From Meghimatium bilineatum (Eukaryota > Mollusca > Gastropoda > Stylommatophora > Philomycidae), in contig CM067298.1 in assembly GCA_034231615.1 (NCBI GenBank), positions 63,394,387-63,458,386 on the forward strand: a stretch of 64,000 bases of DNA, given 5' to 3'. The notes below the pieces were generated by a model that ran no database searches, had not been told where the DNA came from, and saw only the letters and a list, made by a program, of their open reading frames with translations. Of the stretch, positions 36,005-46,390 are shown piece by piece. Made by a program: the position numbers and the translations under genes. Each line of letters begins with the position of its first letter. Position 1 is the stretch's first letter.

Positions 36005-36099
36005 TTGAGTTATGACTAACTCTGAAGTTTTAGTGAAGTGTGGACGATGATGATAATTGAGTTATGACTAACTCTGACGTTTTAGTGAAGTGTGGACGA
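36005..36099. repeat. Two tandem copies of a 52-bp unit
   Basis: TTGAGTTATGACTAACTCTG starts at 36005 and 36057. The copies differ at one base in the following GAAG/GACG and in the spacer. Confidence 0.85.
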
Positions 36100-36224
36100 G
36101 TAGTGATACACACATAATGACATTGCTCGAGTCCTGCATGCGTTTTAAAGATCAACATCTACGACAGTGCTCGCTCTATACGTGATTTAGATATGAGATT
36201 TACGTCTATCCACCCTAATCAGTA

Positions 36225-36604
36225 TACAGTAGAAATCCGATTATTCGAATCGCAATTAACCGAATCCCCAATTATCCGAAATGAATTTGGGCGAAATAAT
36301 TTTAGAGCGAGAGCATTAGCATACATTGCATTACTGTGCATATGTGCCATTTATATAATTTTACATATTTTACAGTACTGTAGTCTATGTATTTTACTTG
36401 AAATACAAAGTTGCTTATATATTACTGTACTATCAATACAATTCCGTTCAGTTCAATGTATGATTGTATGTATGTACTCTGTTTCTTGTAAAAACTAACT
36501 AACACTGTTTTGCTTTATTCCTGATCTACATCCAATTATCAAAATATTCGATTATACGAATCAGCTTGATTTCGCAATTAATTCGGATAATCGGATCTAC
36601 TGTA
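36225..36604. mobile_element. pogo/Tigger-type MITE (376 bp)
   Basis: The left end CAGTAGAAATCCGATTATTC starts at 36227. The right end, reverse-complemented, is CAGTAGATCCGATTATCCGA and ends at 36602. TA dinucleotides flank both ends (36225-36226 and 36603-36604). CAGTAG---TCCGATTATCCGAA termini with TA target duplication are typical of the pogo/Tigger branch of Tc1-mariner. There is no transposase inside, so it would depend on another element. The interior frame 36193-36498 is not a gene. Confidence 0.85.
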
Positions 36605-36899
36605 TTTAGTAACATTCATCATTTGAGGAAGCTGTGCGATGGCAATAAATTAGTATGTTATAATATCGGAGCAAGCCAGACGGAAGAGATACAATTTCTC
36701 AATAACATGCAGTGTGTTCTAGATGTAAATGTCAAATGTAAGGATCCACACGGTACAATATTACAATTATATTCTCTTTGTAATGAACCTATCGAAAATA
36801 AATTGTTTCCGCTGACTACCCAACAACTATCAGTTGACAAAATGTATAACTAGCAAATAGTGTTTCATGAAAACGCCAGTCACTTTTCATGACACGAAC

Positions 36900-37062
36900 G
36901 GGAATTGAACAAGGTCCGTTCACCGCACCACCTTGCAACTCGAGTAAACGGGTTTTTCGGTATTTCACAAAACCACACCCCATTACCTCACCAAACAAAA
37001 ACCCCGTTTACTCAAGTTACAAGGCGATTTGGTGCCTCTAGAACGGACCTGGTTAAATTCCC
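36900..37062. repeat. Foldback structure with tRNA-like arms
   Basis: The left arm (36900-36957: GGGAATTGAACAAGGTCCGT ... AACTCGAGTAAACGGG) is the inverted partner of the right arm (36996-37062: CCCGTTTACTCAAGTTACAA ... GGACCTGGTTAAATTCCC), with small mismatches and a loop of about 38 bp. Each arm ends outward in a B-box-like GTTCAATTCCC or GGTTAAATTCCC. It could be two SINE heads head-to-head or a foldback MITE. Confidence 0.6.
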
Positions 37063-38054
37063 TTCAGTCTTAAGTATGTGTAATGTATCTTCATGCTTCC
37101 TACTTGAATGTACTTCTATAAGTAATTTTTCTTAGAAGCTAAGATATATCATGTAATACGTTGTCTCTGTTTTCATCAAGAATTATAAGATAATGAACAC
37201 AATATATTTGATACTAGTAGTAAAGATAAAGGCATGCTGTGCTGTGCTCCAGCATCAAAGCAAACATGATTTTTTCTCTCTATTAAATGTTTGACGAGGA
37301 ATCTTTGATTAGTGTCGCCTTGCGCACTTTTTCAGTAGCCATTGTGAAATTCCACCACAGTTACAGAATAAGAGAAATGTTGTTTCACTTTCTTGTCTTT
37401 GGGTGAACCACGGGAATAATTGCTATTTAAAACCATGAATAAATGGGAATTCGAAACCATTACTTGAACAACTGGTCTGGTGACTAGGGATTTAACTCTA
37501 AACTAACCCAGCCCCGCCTCACACAGACACGAGTAATGTAGAGTAATGTTCTGCACTTCAATTGCTCAAATATCTTCAAATCTTTTTAATTATTATTTTC
37601 TAGCATCTTTGTGTTTGAATTAATTAATATACAATATTGATTATTACGTAGTACCTGTTCATCAGTACTTTGTTGCATATGTTGTGTGTCTGAAAGTGTT
37701 TGCTTGGAACGCATGTTATATCGAACCATCGATTCACTGATTAATTGTTTTACGAGTAAAATTATGTTAGTTTGTGTTTTTATTTAAAACTTGTAATGAA
37801 CGCGCAGGTGTGTGTGGCGTTCGACATGAGGGTACACCACGACAAGCAGCTATGATGATGATGAAGTAACTCCTTGAGATGTGAAAGATGTAGCTCGTGA
37901 GAGCCCATTGCGTTGTCGGCAAAAAGCAAATGTCCTCCCCAGTTGAGTAACGAGGTATGCCTGAAATCGTAATCGGTTTGTTGTCTGAAAGACATGGTTG
38001 TGTTTGGAGGGGGTTATTGGTGCATCTTAGTTCCCGAATGGATACATTCCAGTG
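37063..38054. other. Stretch without a gene
   Basis: At about 37430-37515 on the minus strand a GGTTTCGAATTCCC B-box-like site follows TGGTTAGTTTAGAG, a possible SINE head remnant. The rest is AT-rich with nothing recognised. Confidence 0.35.
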
Positions 38055-38358
38055 CAACAGTAAAAGAGATAGAGGCAAGATATAATAAGGCCTGTCAGAT
38101 CATCGGTCAATTAATACATTTACTACACATCAAAGATATTACACTAGAAACATCGAAAGCACTATTCAACACCATTGTTCTACCAACGTTGTGTTATCAG
38201 TGTCAAACGTGGACACTGGTTTCTAGAACAATTCAAAAGATTAACACCACTGAAATGAAATGTATAAGACGTATGATTGGAGTTAGCTTGAGAGACAACA
38301 TCAGAAAGGAAAAACTAAGAAAACAATTTGGGATCACGTCAACATTAGATTATATTCA
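38055..38358 (+). pseudogene. LINE ORF2 C-terminus, (GAA)n-tailed family, copy 3, 5' part
   Basis: It reads IEARYNKACQIIGQLIHLL, TLCYQCQTWTL and CIRRMIGVSLRDNIRKEKLR, colinear with 24.0-23.7 kb (minus). It is interrupted at 38358 by SINE S1. The LINE resumes at 38641. Confidence 0.85.
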
Positions 38359-38640
38359 CGCCCGTGTGTTGCCGGGGCCTGAAAGGGGAGCAAAGAATAG
38401 CAACACTGTTTACCTTCCATGCATGTCGTAAAAGGCGACTAAGGAGGTTATGGGATGGAGTTGGCTGTCCCATCCCATATAGGGTCAGTGACCCAAAGCC
38501 ATGCTGAAGTCGGATGTGTAAGGCCGAAAGGCGCAGATATTGCAGCAATGCTGTAAACCATGACACAACGCATTCCGTTCTCCGGACTACATCCTGCTAA
38601 TCTGCAGGAGTTTGAGAACGAACGAAGAAGAAGAAGAAGA
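38359..38640 (+). mobile_element. SINE S1, complete insertion (282 bp) inside a LINE
   Basis: The insertion is bounded by AGATTATATTCA at 38347-38358 and again at 38641-38652, a 12-bp target duplication whose text is LINE sequence. The body carries CATGCATGTCGTAAAAGGCG then ACTAAGG, a motif I recall from widespread invertebrate SINE cores. The 3' end is TTTGAGAACGAACGAAGAAG and more GAA units. No clear pol III A/B boxes are visible at its left end, so it may be 5'-truncated. The second copy is at 40870-41138. Confidence 0.85.
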
Positions 38641-38895
38641 AGATTATATTCAGAAAAAAACAAGTTAAATGGTTCGGCCACATAACCAGACAGAAAGAGC
38701 AAAGTATTATCCAAGAAATCCTTAACAAACGATACGTAAACAGTAGACCTTTTGGACGCCCTTGTAAATTTTGGATATATAGTGTATTAGAGATACTCGG
38801 AAATATAACAGCGGAAGAGGCAAATAGAAGGGCAAACGAACGTATACTAACTCTCCCCTCAACACCAAAAGGTACATGAGGACAGAAAAAAGAAG
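38641..38895 (+). pseudogene. LINE ORF2 C-terminus, copy 3, 3' part
   Basis: It continues the LINE after the S1 insertion: the FGHITRQKEQSIIQ region, then RPFGRPCKFW and ITAEEANRRA, and ends GGTACATGAGGACAGAAAAAAGAAG. One extra A in a run near 38658 shifts the frame. Confidence 0.8.
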
Positions 38896-39084
38896 AAAAG
38901 AAGTATTCCAGGATCTCCACATCCTGCAGCAGTCAAGTCTATACTTCTTTGACTACCAATTAGTAATTTTTTTGTCTGATATGTTGATCCTCGATATATA
39001 CAGTCTTCTTCTGCGTTCAGCAACTTTAGTCATGCTCTTTTCATGATGCAATACATCTCCTCCAAAGATATCAACAGACCACAC

Positions 39085-39345
39085 TATTTTGCCTTAGAAC
39101 AGGCTACTGCAGACTGTTGGGTCACCCTTACCGATTGAGGATCTCATACACAGATGATCCATGTGGATCCGGAACCCAGACTCCGGAACATATACTTCAG
39201 GACTGCCCAACATACAAAGAGCAGAGACAGCAGACCTGGCCAGAGAATACAGACTTGAGGCAAAAGCTATGGGGTTGCCGCTCTGACCTGGAGAAGACGA
39301 TGGACGTCGTCTTGACGACATATACAGTGATGTTCATCTAGCATT
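39085..39345 (+). pseudogene. I/Jockey-type LINE C-terminal zinc-binding tail
   Basis: It reads LRTGYCRLLGHPYRLR then ISYTDDPCGSGTQTPEHILQ and DCPTYKEQRQQTWP. The C-G-x-TPEHIL--CP-Y---R pattern follows RNase H in I/Jockey-type elements. One cysteine of the usual C-C-H-C set looks replaced. The upstream parts are missing, so the copy is 5'-truncated. Confidence 0.75.
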
Positions 39346-40356
39346 TCGCCACCACGTAGTAGCCTACTACAGCGGTGTAATTTTCATAGGCCTGCACCTC
39401 TTCGTTATTCATAGGGACAAAAAGACATAGGTAATATATGGTGATTATCGAGTGACAATGGTGATTTGTTTTCACAGGTGACATGCTGTCATCCTAACCC
39501 TCTTTTCTGAGAAAAGAAAGTCTTAGAATCTACGAAAATGTATAGTTAATAGATGCTTAAATGTTCACATGGATGCTTTATGTGAATGAATTCCACACAT
39601 TTTGCCAATACACATGTATGTTGTGTACAAGAAGACGCATAAAATATAAATCTGATTAAATAGAAGTACGATTCCAATCAACCAAAATATTATGTTGTTG
39701 TCTGAATTTTATGTGCCGTTTGCTCCTAGATCATGATATGTCACCGAAATCTTCTTGAGAAATTGCCTCTTAGTTTCGTTTACGCCGTTGTTTTTACTAA
39801 ATAAGATCCCCATTTTTTCCAGGAATTATAGTTCTAATCTGTGACTTAATTATATGAAGAAAATTTAACATGTAAAAACTAATTTGCAGAGAAATGCTAG
39901 ACTCATGGGGGAAATTATTACACACATAATCTGAAACCATACGCTGGTTGAACAGGAAGCAGTCTTGAAATTAAAACATGTCTGCCTTGATTCAGGCGGA
40001 AATCTAATTTAACGTTGTCTTGTACTTGCTGGAAGCTGAAATGTCACCGCCCTTTTATACCATGTCACTGAAGGTTGTTGACCGCTATTCCGAGATCAAC
40101 ATAGTGTTCTTAGTTCCCACGATTTTTATTTGCCTCAATGGAAGCAATAAATGCTTCTTTTTGCCTCCTCCTTCAAACATATGTTATCGTCTTGTCTCAA
40201 TGTTCATATTAATTGTTTCTTTGTGTTATCGATGACATCACAATGTTCTAATAATTTTATGTAATTGTTTTGATATTGCTTACTGAATATATAAATATCT
40301 GCACAGTCTGACTCAATGTTTCTAATACACTAGTTTGTTTGGTGTATCTTTCTTTC
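39346..40356. other. AT-rich stretch without a gene
   Basis: The frame 40020-40235 has no domain. Nothing else recognised. Confidence 0.45.
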
Positions 40357-40738
40357 ATTTAACACAGTGTATCCCAAAACATTTTAGCACCGTAGAATCC
40401 TTCCGTTGCCTTTTTTTTTCCCCACACACATGAATTTTATCTTTCATTTAAGACCCTGCCTAAATTAACAGCCTCTCTAATATTGAATTTTGCTAAATAA
40501 ATTAACTTCTAATTTTTTTTTTTTGCCACCTGACACTGTGCTGTTCACTTTGATCAGAATTTTGTAGAGTGGACAAAAGTAAAACAAGAAGAACTTGTAT
40601 AGTTTTTATTCATACCTTTATTAAAAAGTATCAATTTCGTGAACCCCCACAATCTGTTCTCGCTGAATGGACTCCCTGCAAGTTTCAATCGACATCTGGG
40701 GGTCCATATATAACACTTTGGGAACCTATGATTTAACA
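40357..40738. mobile_element. hAT-type MITE (366 bp) with exact 8-bp target duplication
   Basis: ATTTAACA occurs at 40357-40364 and 40731-40738, immediately outside imperfect inverted ends: CAGTGTATCCCAAAAC on the left, and CATAGGTTCCCAAAGT when the right end is reverse-complemented. An 8-bp duplication with CAGTG-TCCCAAA-like ends is the hAT signature. The interior contains ACCCCCACAATCTG and CTGGGGGTCC, text like other hAT MITEs I recall. No transposase is present. Confidence 0.8.
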
Positions 40739-40869
40739 TGAGACAGCAGATAGGATTAAGGCACATGTACATTATAAGCGGTGAATTGTGAATGCGTAAG
40801 AACCACAGCGAAGTTGATTATCTATCACCTGTTAGATGTGGAAACTGAGATATATGCCGCATATAATTA

Positions 40870-41138
40870 CGCGATTGGAAGTACCGGGCCCGAATGGGTG
40901 GCAAAGAATAGCAACACTGTTTATCTTCCATGCATGTCGTAAAAGGCGACTAAGGAGGTTATGGGATGGAGTTGGCTGTCCCATACCATATAGGGGCAAT
41001 GACCCAAAGTCGGATGTGTCAGGCCAAATTGCGCAGATATCGCAGCAATGATGTAAACCATGACACAACGCATTCCGTTCTCCGGACTACATCTTGCTAA
41101 TCTGCAGGAGTTTGAGAACGAACGCAGAAGAAGAAGAA
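40870..41138 (+). mobile_element. SINE S1, copy 2
   Basis: It is very similar to 38359-38640 over its length, from GGCAAAGAATAGCAACACTG to TTTGAGAACGAACGCAGAAG and GAA units. It has a 13-bp gap relative to copy 1 in the middle (CCATGCTGA region). No clear target duplication was found. Small open frames over it on both strands are not genes. Confidence 0.85.
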
Positions 41139-41529
41139 TTAATATACTTCAACATTTGTTGAGGTAGATTGAGCTCCAATGGGTATGTCCGGGTTGCAAA
41201 GATATAAAATAGAACGGATTCAGTTCTGTCATGATCTAGAGATTGGATGATATGTTTACACATTTCGACCCAATTCATCCGACTTCTAAAAGACATGCTG
41301 TTGATTTTGTGATCTACCGAACATGAAATCCAGTAACCATATTCTAGTACTTCGTTAGTGGCCTGTGGCGACATGCAATACTATTCAAATTCTTACTATT
41401 CTTTGCTTTCATATCGGATAAGAAACTAAACATCGATACACAAGACATTCTTAACATTATTTTCTGACAAAGTTACAAAACAGCCGAAAGATCTATCAAC
41501 ATCAAAACTAGTGGGGAAATATTAACTAA
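41139..41529. other. AT-rich stretch without a gene
   Basis: Nothing recognised. Confidence 0.45.
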
Positions 41530-42490
41530 TTAAGAGCCCCATGTTTATCTTGGGGTAACACTAGACAGATAAAAAACACTAAAAAATTACATAGAAAATA
41601 TCAGAGGAAAAGCAAGCAAAAGTCTAAACGTCAAATGCATGGTGGATCAAATGTAAAATTATGTATGGTTTTTGTATCTTGTGATGGATCCACTTCATTG
41701 CCATAGAGTCTGTAAAAATTACTGTGTCTGATGGATTTTCATCTAAGTGAGCAAACTAAAGCCAAGTGAGTTAAAAGACTAACTAGTGCAAACTGGGCGG
41801 CAGACAAAAATACTCTCTGTCAACTGTATCTTGGCTATGTGGGTATGTAGCTTGGCTATATTACAACTTTCTTGTACAGACCGTTGTGGACAATATAATC
41901 ATCTTACCACTGAATAGGGTACAGAACCAACCTCTAGACAAATCTGTGGAGAGACTAATCAAGACCCACAGCAGTATCGGAGATAGGTGCAAATGTGTAG
42001 TCGCCGGATATCAAACGAAAAAGAACACTGATGGAAGTAGTATAAAAGTGCAATAAGGGTACATAATTACCACGCACGTAAAATACTTATTATTAACACT
42101 TGGAAACAAACAAAAAGACTAAAAGTCTGTTCCTACTAGTATATTGGATATATCAGAAGAGACAGATGACAAACAATATCCACCATAAGAGAGGTAACTG
42201 GAAATCAAATATCTCAGACTACCCCCATGGAAGATATTGCATAAAAACATTTACGAAATAAAACATCCAATAATGAAACAATACCAACAATCCTGAGTAC
42301 ATGTGCCCTAGCGATCATAAACAGTTATACGTCATCAACAATCACGGCCTATACAAATGTATCGACTTTCAACGCCACCAGTTTTGCAGGATATGGCATC
42401 CGTATACGATACCCTTGGGTTATGTCTTAGAATTCCATGACTTGTGGTGAAAATTACTCAAATTATGGAGCAGAGGCCGAGGCCATCCAA
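41530..42490 (+). pseudogene. Degraded Jockey-type LINE: RT thumb and RNase H
   Basis: HVYLGVTLDR at about 41546 is followed by TLKNYIENIRGKASKSLNV, the post-palm region of Jockey-type reverse transcriptases. Much later (about 42330-42480) comes ITAYTNVSTFNATSFAGYGI and then GAEAEAI, which is RNase H with the first catalytic motif YTDGS altered to YTNVS. Several stops and frame changes lie between. The spacing (about 800 bp) fits the normal distance from thumb to RNase H. Confidence 0.65.
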
Positions 42491-42492
42491 AC

Positions 42493-42495
<3 letters not shown>

Positions 42496-42565
<70 letters not shown>
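42496..42565. repeat. (TA)n microsatellite at the junction of two LINE relics
   Basis: About 35 TA units. RNase H text of one LINE ends just before it, and a different LINE's C-terminal region starts just after it. The frames 42444-42683 (+) and 42463-42648 (-) across it are artefacts. Confidence 0.97.
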
Positions 42566-42568
<3 letters not shown>

Positions 42569-43060
42569 TGAACATCAGATGGCAAGAAAAAGATTCCAGA
42601 TACCACTATCCTTGATAGAGTTGGTATCCCCAGCAATGACACTATCATTATGCAGACACAGATTCGTTGGGCATGTCATTTAGTGCGTATGCCAGACCAT
42701 CGTCTGCCAAAGATGATTCTCTATGGTGAGCTGGAGAAGGGTACACGATCTCAAGTTGGCCAAAAGAAGCGCTCCAAGGATTCGTTAATGACGTCACTGA
42801 AAGCCTTTTTAAAATATACCAGGATAAATGGGAAGAACTTGCACAATTTAGATCTATATGGCGTTCTACAATAAAAAGAGCGCATCAGCTTGTGAAAAGA
42901 GCAGAAATTGAGCAGCTCAACAGCGTAGGATAGCTAGAAGGTCACGGCTAGACCAGGATCTGTCTACAGTGGTCATTCCATGCCCGAACTGTTCATGGAA
43001 ATGTACAGCTCGAATAGGGCTCATTAGCCATCTAGGAACTCATAATCAAGGACAACACTC
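42566..43060 (+). pseudogene. LINE ORF2 tail with C2H2 zinc finger
   Basis: LNIRWQ is followed, in a shifted frame, by IIMQTQIRWACHLVRMPDHR, LPKMILYGELEKGTRSQ and KKRSKDSLMTSLKAF. This region matches the family at 31661-32180. At 42984-43034 a complete finger pattern is legible: CPNCSWKC then ARIGLISHLGTH (C-x2-C ... H-x3-H), in the frame 42969-43187. Frame breaks separate the parts. Confidence 0.75.
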
Positions 43061-43674
43061 TAATAGAATTTCAAAAGTGGATGTAACAAATGGTCATCAT
43101 CACATGTTCACAGATGAACAACAATACTACGTGAACATTTCTTTGCCACCTTTTCATATCCGATCTTCCTCTGTCAACAATTGTTAATTTTCAGTGACAC
43201 CCCTCCCCCCCCACTTTTTCGCATAATTACGTCACAATAAGTTAACTATTCCTGCATTAGAAGAAGTATAGGGTGCCCATTTAGTGGCATGAAGTTTATT
43301 TAAATTGAAGTAAAGTGCAACGTCATTTTTACGTCATGGTTCCACCTTCATTTATCTGTACTTGATAATATCGCTGCTATATTTAGATGTTTTAGTATAT
43401 GATCATCTTCTAACTAAACCGCGGCTGTATTTCCAACACCTTTTGTGAATAGAGCTGTAATATGAAAAACTAACCAAAAAATACATACACATACAATAGC
43501 AGTATATTTTGCAGGCTTGGAATACAGAAGTTTGAACATCAATATTTTCACAACAGTGTAGTTATTAATTTGACACCCTATATTCAAGTAGTTACAATAT
43601 CTATTTTACATTCCAACATAACTTAATGTGTTCCTGCGCTTTGCCGCCCTCGCAACACCGGTCTGAAAAGAGAT
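43061..43674. other. Stretch without a gene
   Basis: A C-run lies at 43201-43213. Otherwise AT-rich, nothing recognised. Confidence 0.45.
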
Positions 43675-43840
43675 TCTGACAAATCAAGCTATGAAAAAGG
43701 ACTAGAAGAAAAAAAAACCCAAAATAAATGAAATCTTGTGAACATTAAGAGATTACAATTTTCTGAAGACCTTACTCTAAGGTAGAGTCTACCGGTAGCA
43801 AAAAAAAGGGAGGAAGATATACAAGTGTGTGTAGGGGGAG
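43675..43840 (+). pseudogene. Degenerate copy of the LINE tail at 30.5 kb
   Basis: TCTGAAGACCTTACTCTAAG then GTAGAGTC and AGATATACAAGTG align with CTGAAGACCTTACTTGAGGG, TAAAGTC and AGATACAAGTG at 30643-30710. The text upstream also aligns loosely. No open frame remains. Confidence 0.45.
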
Positions 43841-43872
43841 GGGGGATAGGCTGGATACCGTTATTTTACAAA

Positions 43873-43959
43873 TTTATTATTGAGATATCATTGACACTAC
43901 AAACTTATTATTGAGAGATCATTGACACTACAAACTTATTATTGAGAGATCATTGACAC
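43873..43959. repeat. 31-bp tandem repeat, 3 copies
   Basis: TTATTATTGAGAGATCATTG followed by ACACTACAAAC recurs at 31-bp spacing. The first copy has GATATC. Confidence 0.9.
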
Positions 43960-44439
43960 GGGCGCCAATATGAACATAAACATCTCTAAACATCGTGAGA
44001 TATCATCGACAAGTTACAATAATACTAACACTAAAACTCAGATCATATTGCGTGCTAGACTACATATCTTTATAAATCGATGTCAGCGAAGAGATGATAA
44101 TATTTAGTTTATTTTTGTCTGAGCTAATATAGCCATCGAGATTTCTGTTTGTGATTAGAGCCATTGGAGTGTAAAATGCTTTGAGCTACCCATGGAAGCA
44201 CGTATATGTTTTTTTGAGATTTTTGTCCAAGTGTATCTGATTTCTGCTCGAAGTTGATTCATCTCATCGTTATTTTTTCTAAATGGGAATTACTTGTCGA
44301 CTTTGTTCATAAACTGTCAAACAAGTGGTTCTGTTTGCGAAGTACTGGCACGTGTAACTGTGGGAAGTTGTGTTGGTGAGATACTGGAACATTTAGACGT
44401 AGGAAGTGGTTGTATTTATGATGTAAAGACATATTTTAC
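43960..44439. other. Stretch without a gene
   Basis: Nothing recognised. Confidence 0.45.
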
Positions 44440-44800
44440 TGTACAAATGGTTGTGTATGTGATGTACTGACACATTTAGCTGCATGAAGTGGATGTCTCT
44501 GTGATGTACTGACACATTCAGCTGTAGTACATGGTTGTGTATGTGATGTACTAACCCATTTAGCTGTAGTACATGGTTATGTATGTGATGTACTAACCCA
44601 TTTAGCTGTAGTACATAGTTGTGTATGTGATGTACTGACACATTTAGCTGTAGTACATGGTTGTGTATGTGATGTACTAACCCATTTAGCTGTAGTACAT
44701 AGTTGTGTATGTGATGTACTAACCCATTTAGCTGTAGTACATGGTTATGTATGTGATGTACTGACACATTTAGCTGCATGAAATGGTTATGTTTTTTGCG
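44440..44800 (-). repeat. 42-bp minisatellite, 8 copies, in-frame on the minus strand
   Basis: The plus-strand unit is GTACATGGTTGTGTATGTGA then TGTACTAACCCATTTAGCTGTA (42 bp). Since 42 is a multiple of 3 and one minus frame has no stop, a 171-codon frame (44908-44393) results, with a 14-residue repeat LN-VSV or GLV-HHIHN-HVLQ. Unit types alternate in a near three-copy pattern (VSV, GLV, GLV). A hydrophobic stretch precedes the repeats. I see no promoter, splice or homology support for a gene, but it is the one minisatellite here that yields a long His-rich frame with its own Met. Confidence 0.85.
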
Positions 44801-45829
44801 TTCTGGCACATTTATCTGTGAGAAGTTGATTATGACGACGATATAACACGGTGTGAGTGTGATCATTATGTTATGCCATGGAATTGTATCAAATATTTTA
44901 CCTGGCAATCTTTTTCCTAAGGAAGTTTTTTCGAGTTCGCCAAGTGCAATACGAATTAGTGCCTCATTTTTATGTGTGATGTGTATAATATACTGCTCTG
45001 AGCAGTTCTACGCTCCGAGTTGGACTATGTAGTGAATGTCTTTGGTTTTGATGAAGGTTGTAGACAAAATGGATGGCTCCCTTACAGTAGTCCAAACATA
45101 GATCTTCAGCATGGTTCATCACATCTAACATCGTGAGGTGAAATAGCAAACCCACAGCTACTATTGATAGATGTTTCTTGGCAATTTATGTGTAGGTGTG
45201 TGTATAATATATACATAGCGTCTATTTTATTGGCTAATGCGACGGAACATTGGTCTTTTTGTGTATAGCTTTTGTAACTAATCAATATAAAAGATGAAAA
45301 ACTTCAGAAAAGCCTAAATAAGTGACTCTATGAAGATGTATACGGTAGGCAATTTTGGTGAAGGAATTGGTTGCAATCAACTATTGTTATGAAGCAGTAG
45401 CTTGTCCTTGCATATAGTTGGATGGCTGTGGTTCAGCGCATTCATTATACAGAAGATAAAAAGAAGGTATGTATGATAACTCAATGTCAGAGGTCACGAG
45501 ATAACAGTGCCAAGATATGGCGATGATACAATACTACTGCCCCACAGAAATACGCATCGAGTAGTATAATATGTTTACATATAATATATTATTACTATAT
45601 TAGGTATTTACAACATATATAATTCATAGTATATACTATGTTAATACAATTATATATTACATTACATGTATTATATATGTTATAAATCAGTATTGAATAT
45701 AATTTATAATATTTAATACATTCCATCAAAGATCACGGTGTTGAAGTCGGAGATGCCAGAATGACAGGCACATCAGCAACCATTGTATCCTTCAACGCGA
45801 TTAATAAAAATGCGCTTACAACAAAATTT
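44801..45829. other. Stretch without a gene, with extreme AT-rich patch
   Basis: 45560-45725 is almost pure A/T with many short palindromes (TATATAAT, ATTATATAT), able to form local hairpins. No coding signal. Confidence 0.5.
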
Positions 45830-46390
45830 ATTTACTTTCTGTGCAGACATGGTAAACTGAAAACGAAAAAGAAAAGAAGATGGCTTTTGGAAATTGAATC
45901 AAATAAGTTGGTACAACTGAAACATGAACTGCAACACAATTTAAACCGTTTCTTTACAGCCTGCTTATTCCAAGCGGCAATATATGAATGTGATTCTTGG
46001 ATAATCACCAATATACACATATGCAGCAATGAAAAACAATGTTACAGAGGAAATTAATAAGAAAAAAATGACCACACACAAAATTATCACTAATAAGGAC
46101 ATCATGAAAAAAGTGAATGTAAAAGAATACTAGCTAAATAACAAGTCCATCTCTACAAAATTACAATATGTTAGCCATATCATGACACATCCGTCTACAA
46201 TAGACCATACTGTATTAAATGGAGCCAGGGTAATGAAAAAGAGGTAGAACAAGAAGATGGGCATGAAGTGAAACTCCGCAAATACATAACGCCCTCCAGA
46301 AGCAGCAATAATATCTCATGTTGATCAGGACTTTAACAAGAATGTCAAGATGGCTAAATCCTGTGCAGGTTATGCTAACTGAGGCTGACG
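45830..46390 (+). pseudogene. LINE ORF2 C-terminal relic
   Basis: FFTACLFQAAIYECDSWIIT in the frame 45761-46057 fits the Y-CDAWT--- segment of LINEs. It is followed, with frame changes, by KKVNVKEY, KLQYVSHIMTHPS and VLNGARVMKKR. The upstream LKTKKKRRWL may also be element text. Dead by frameshifts and stops. Confidence 0.55.
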
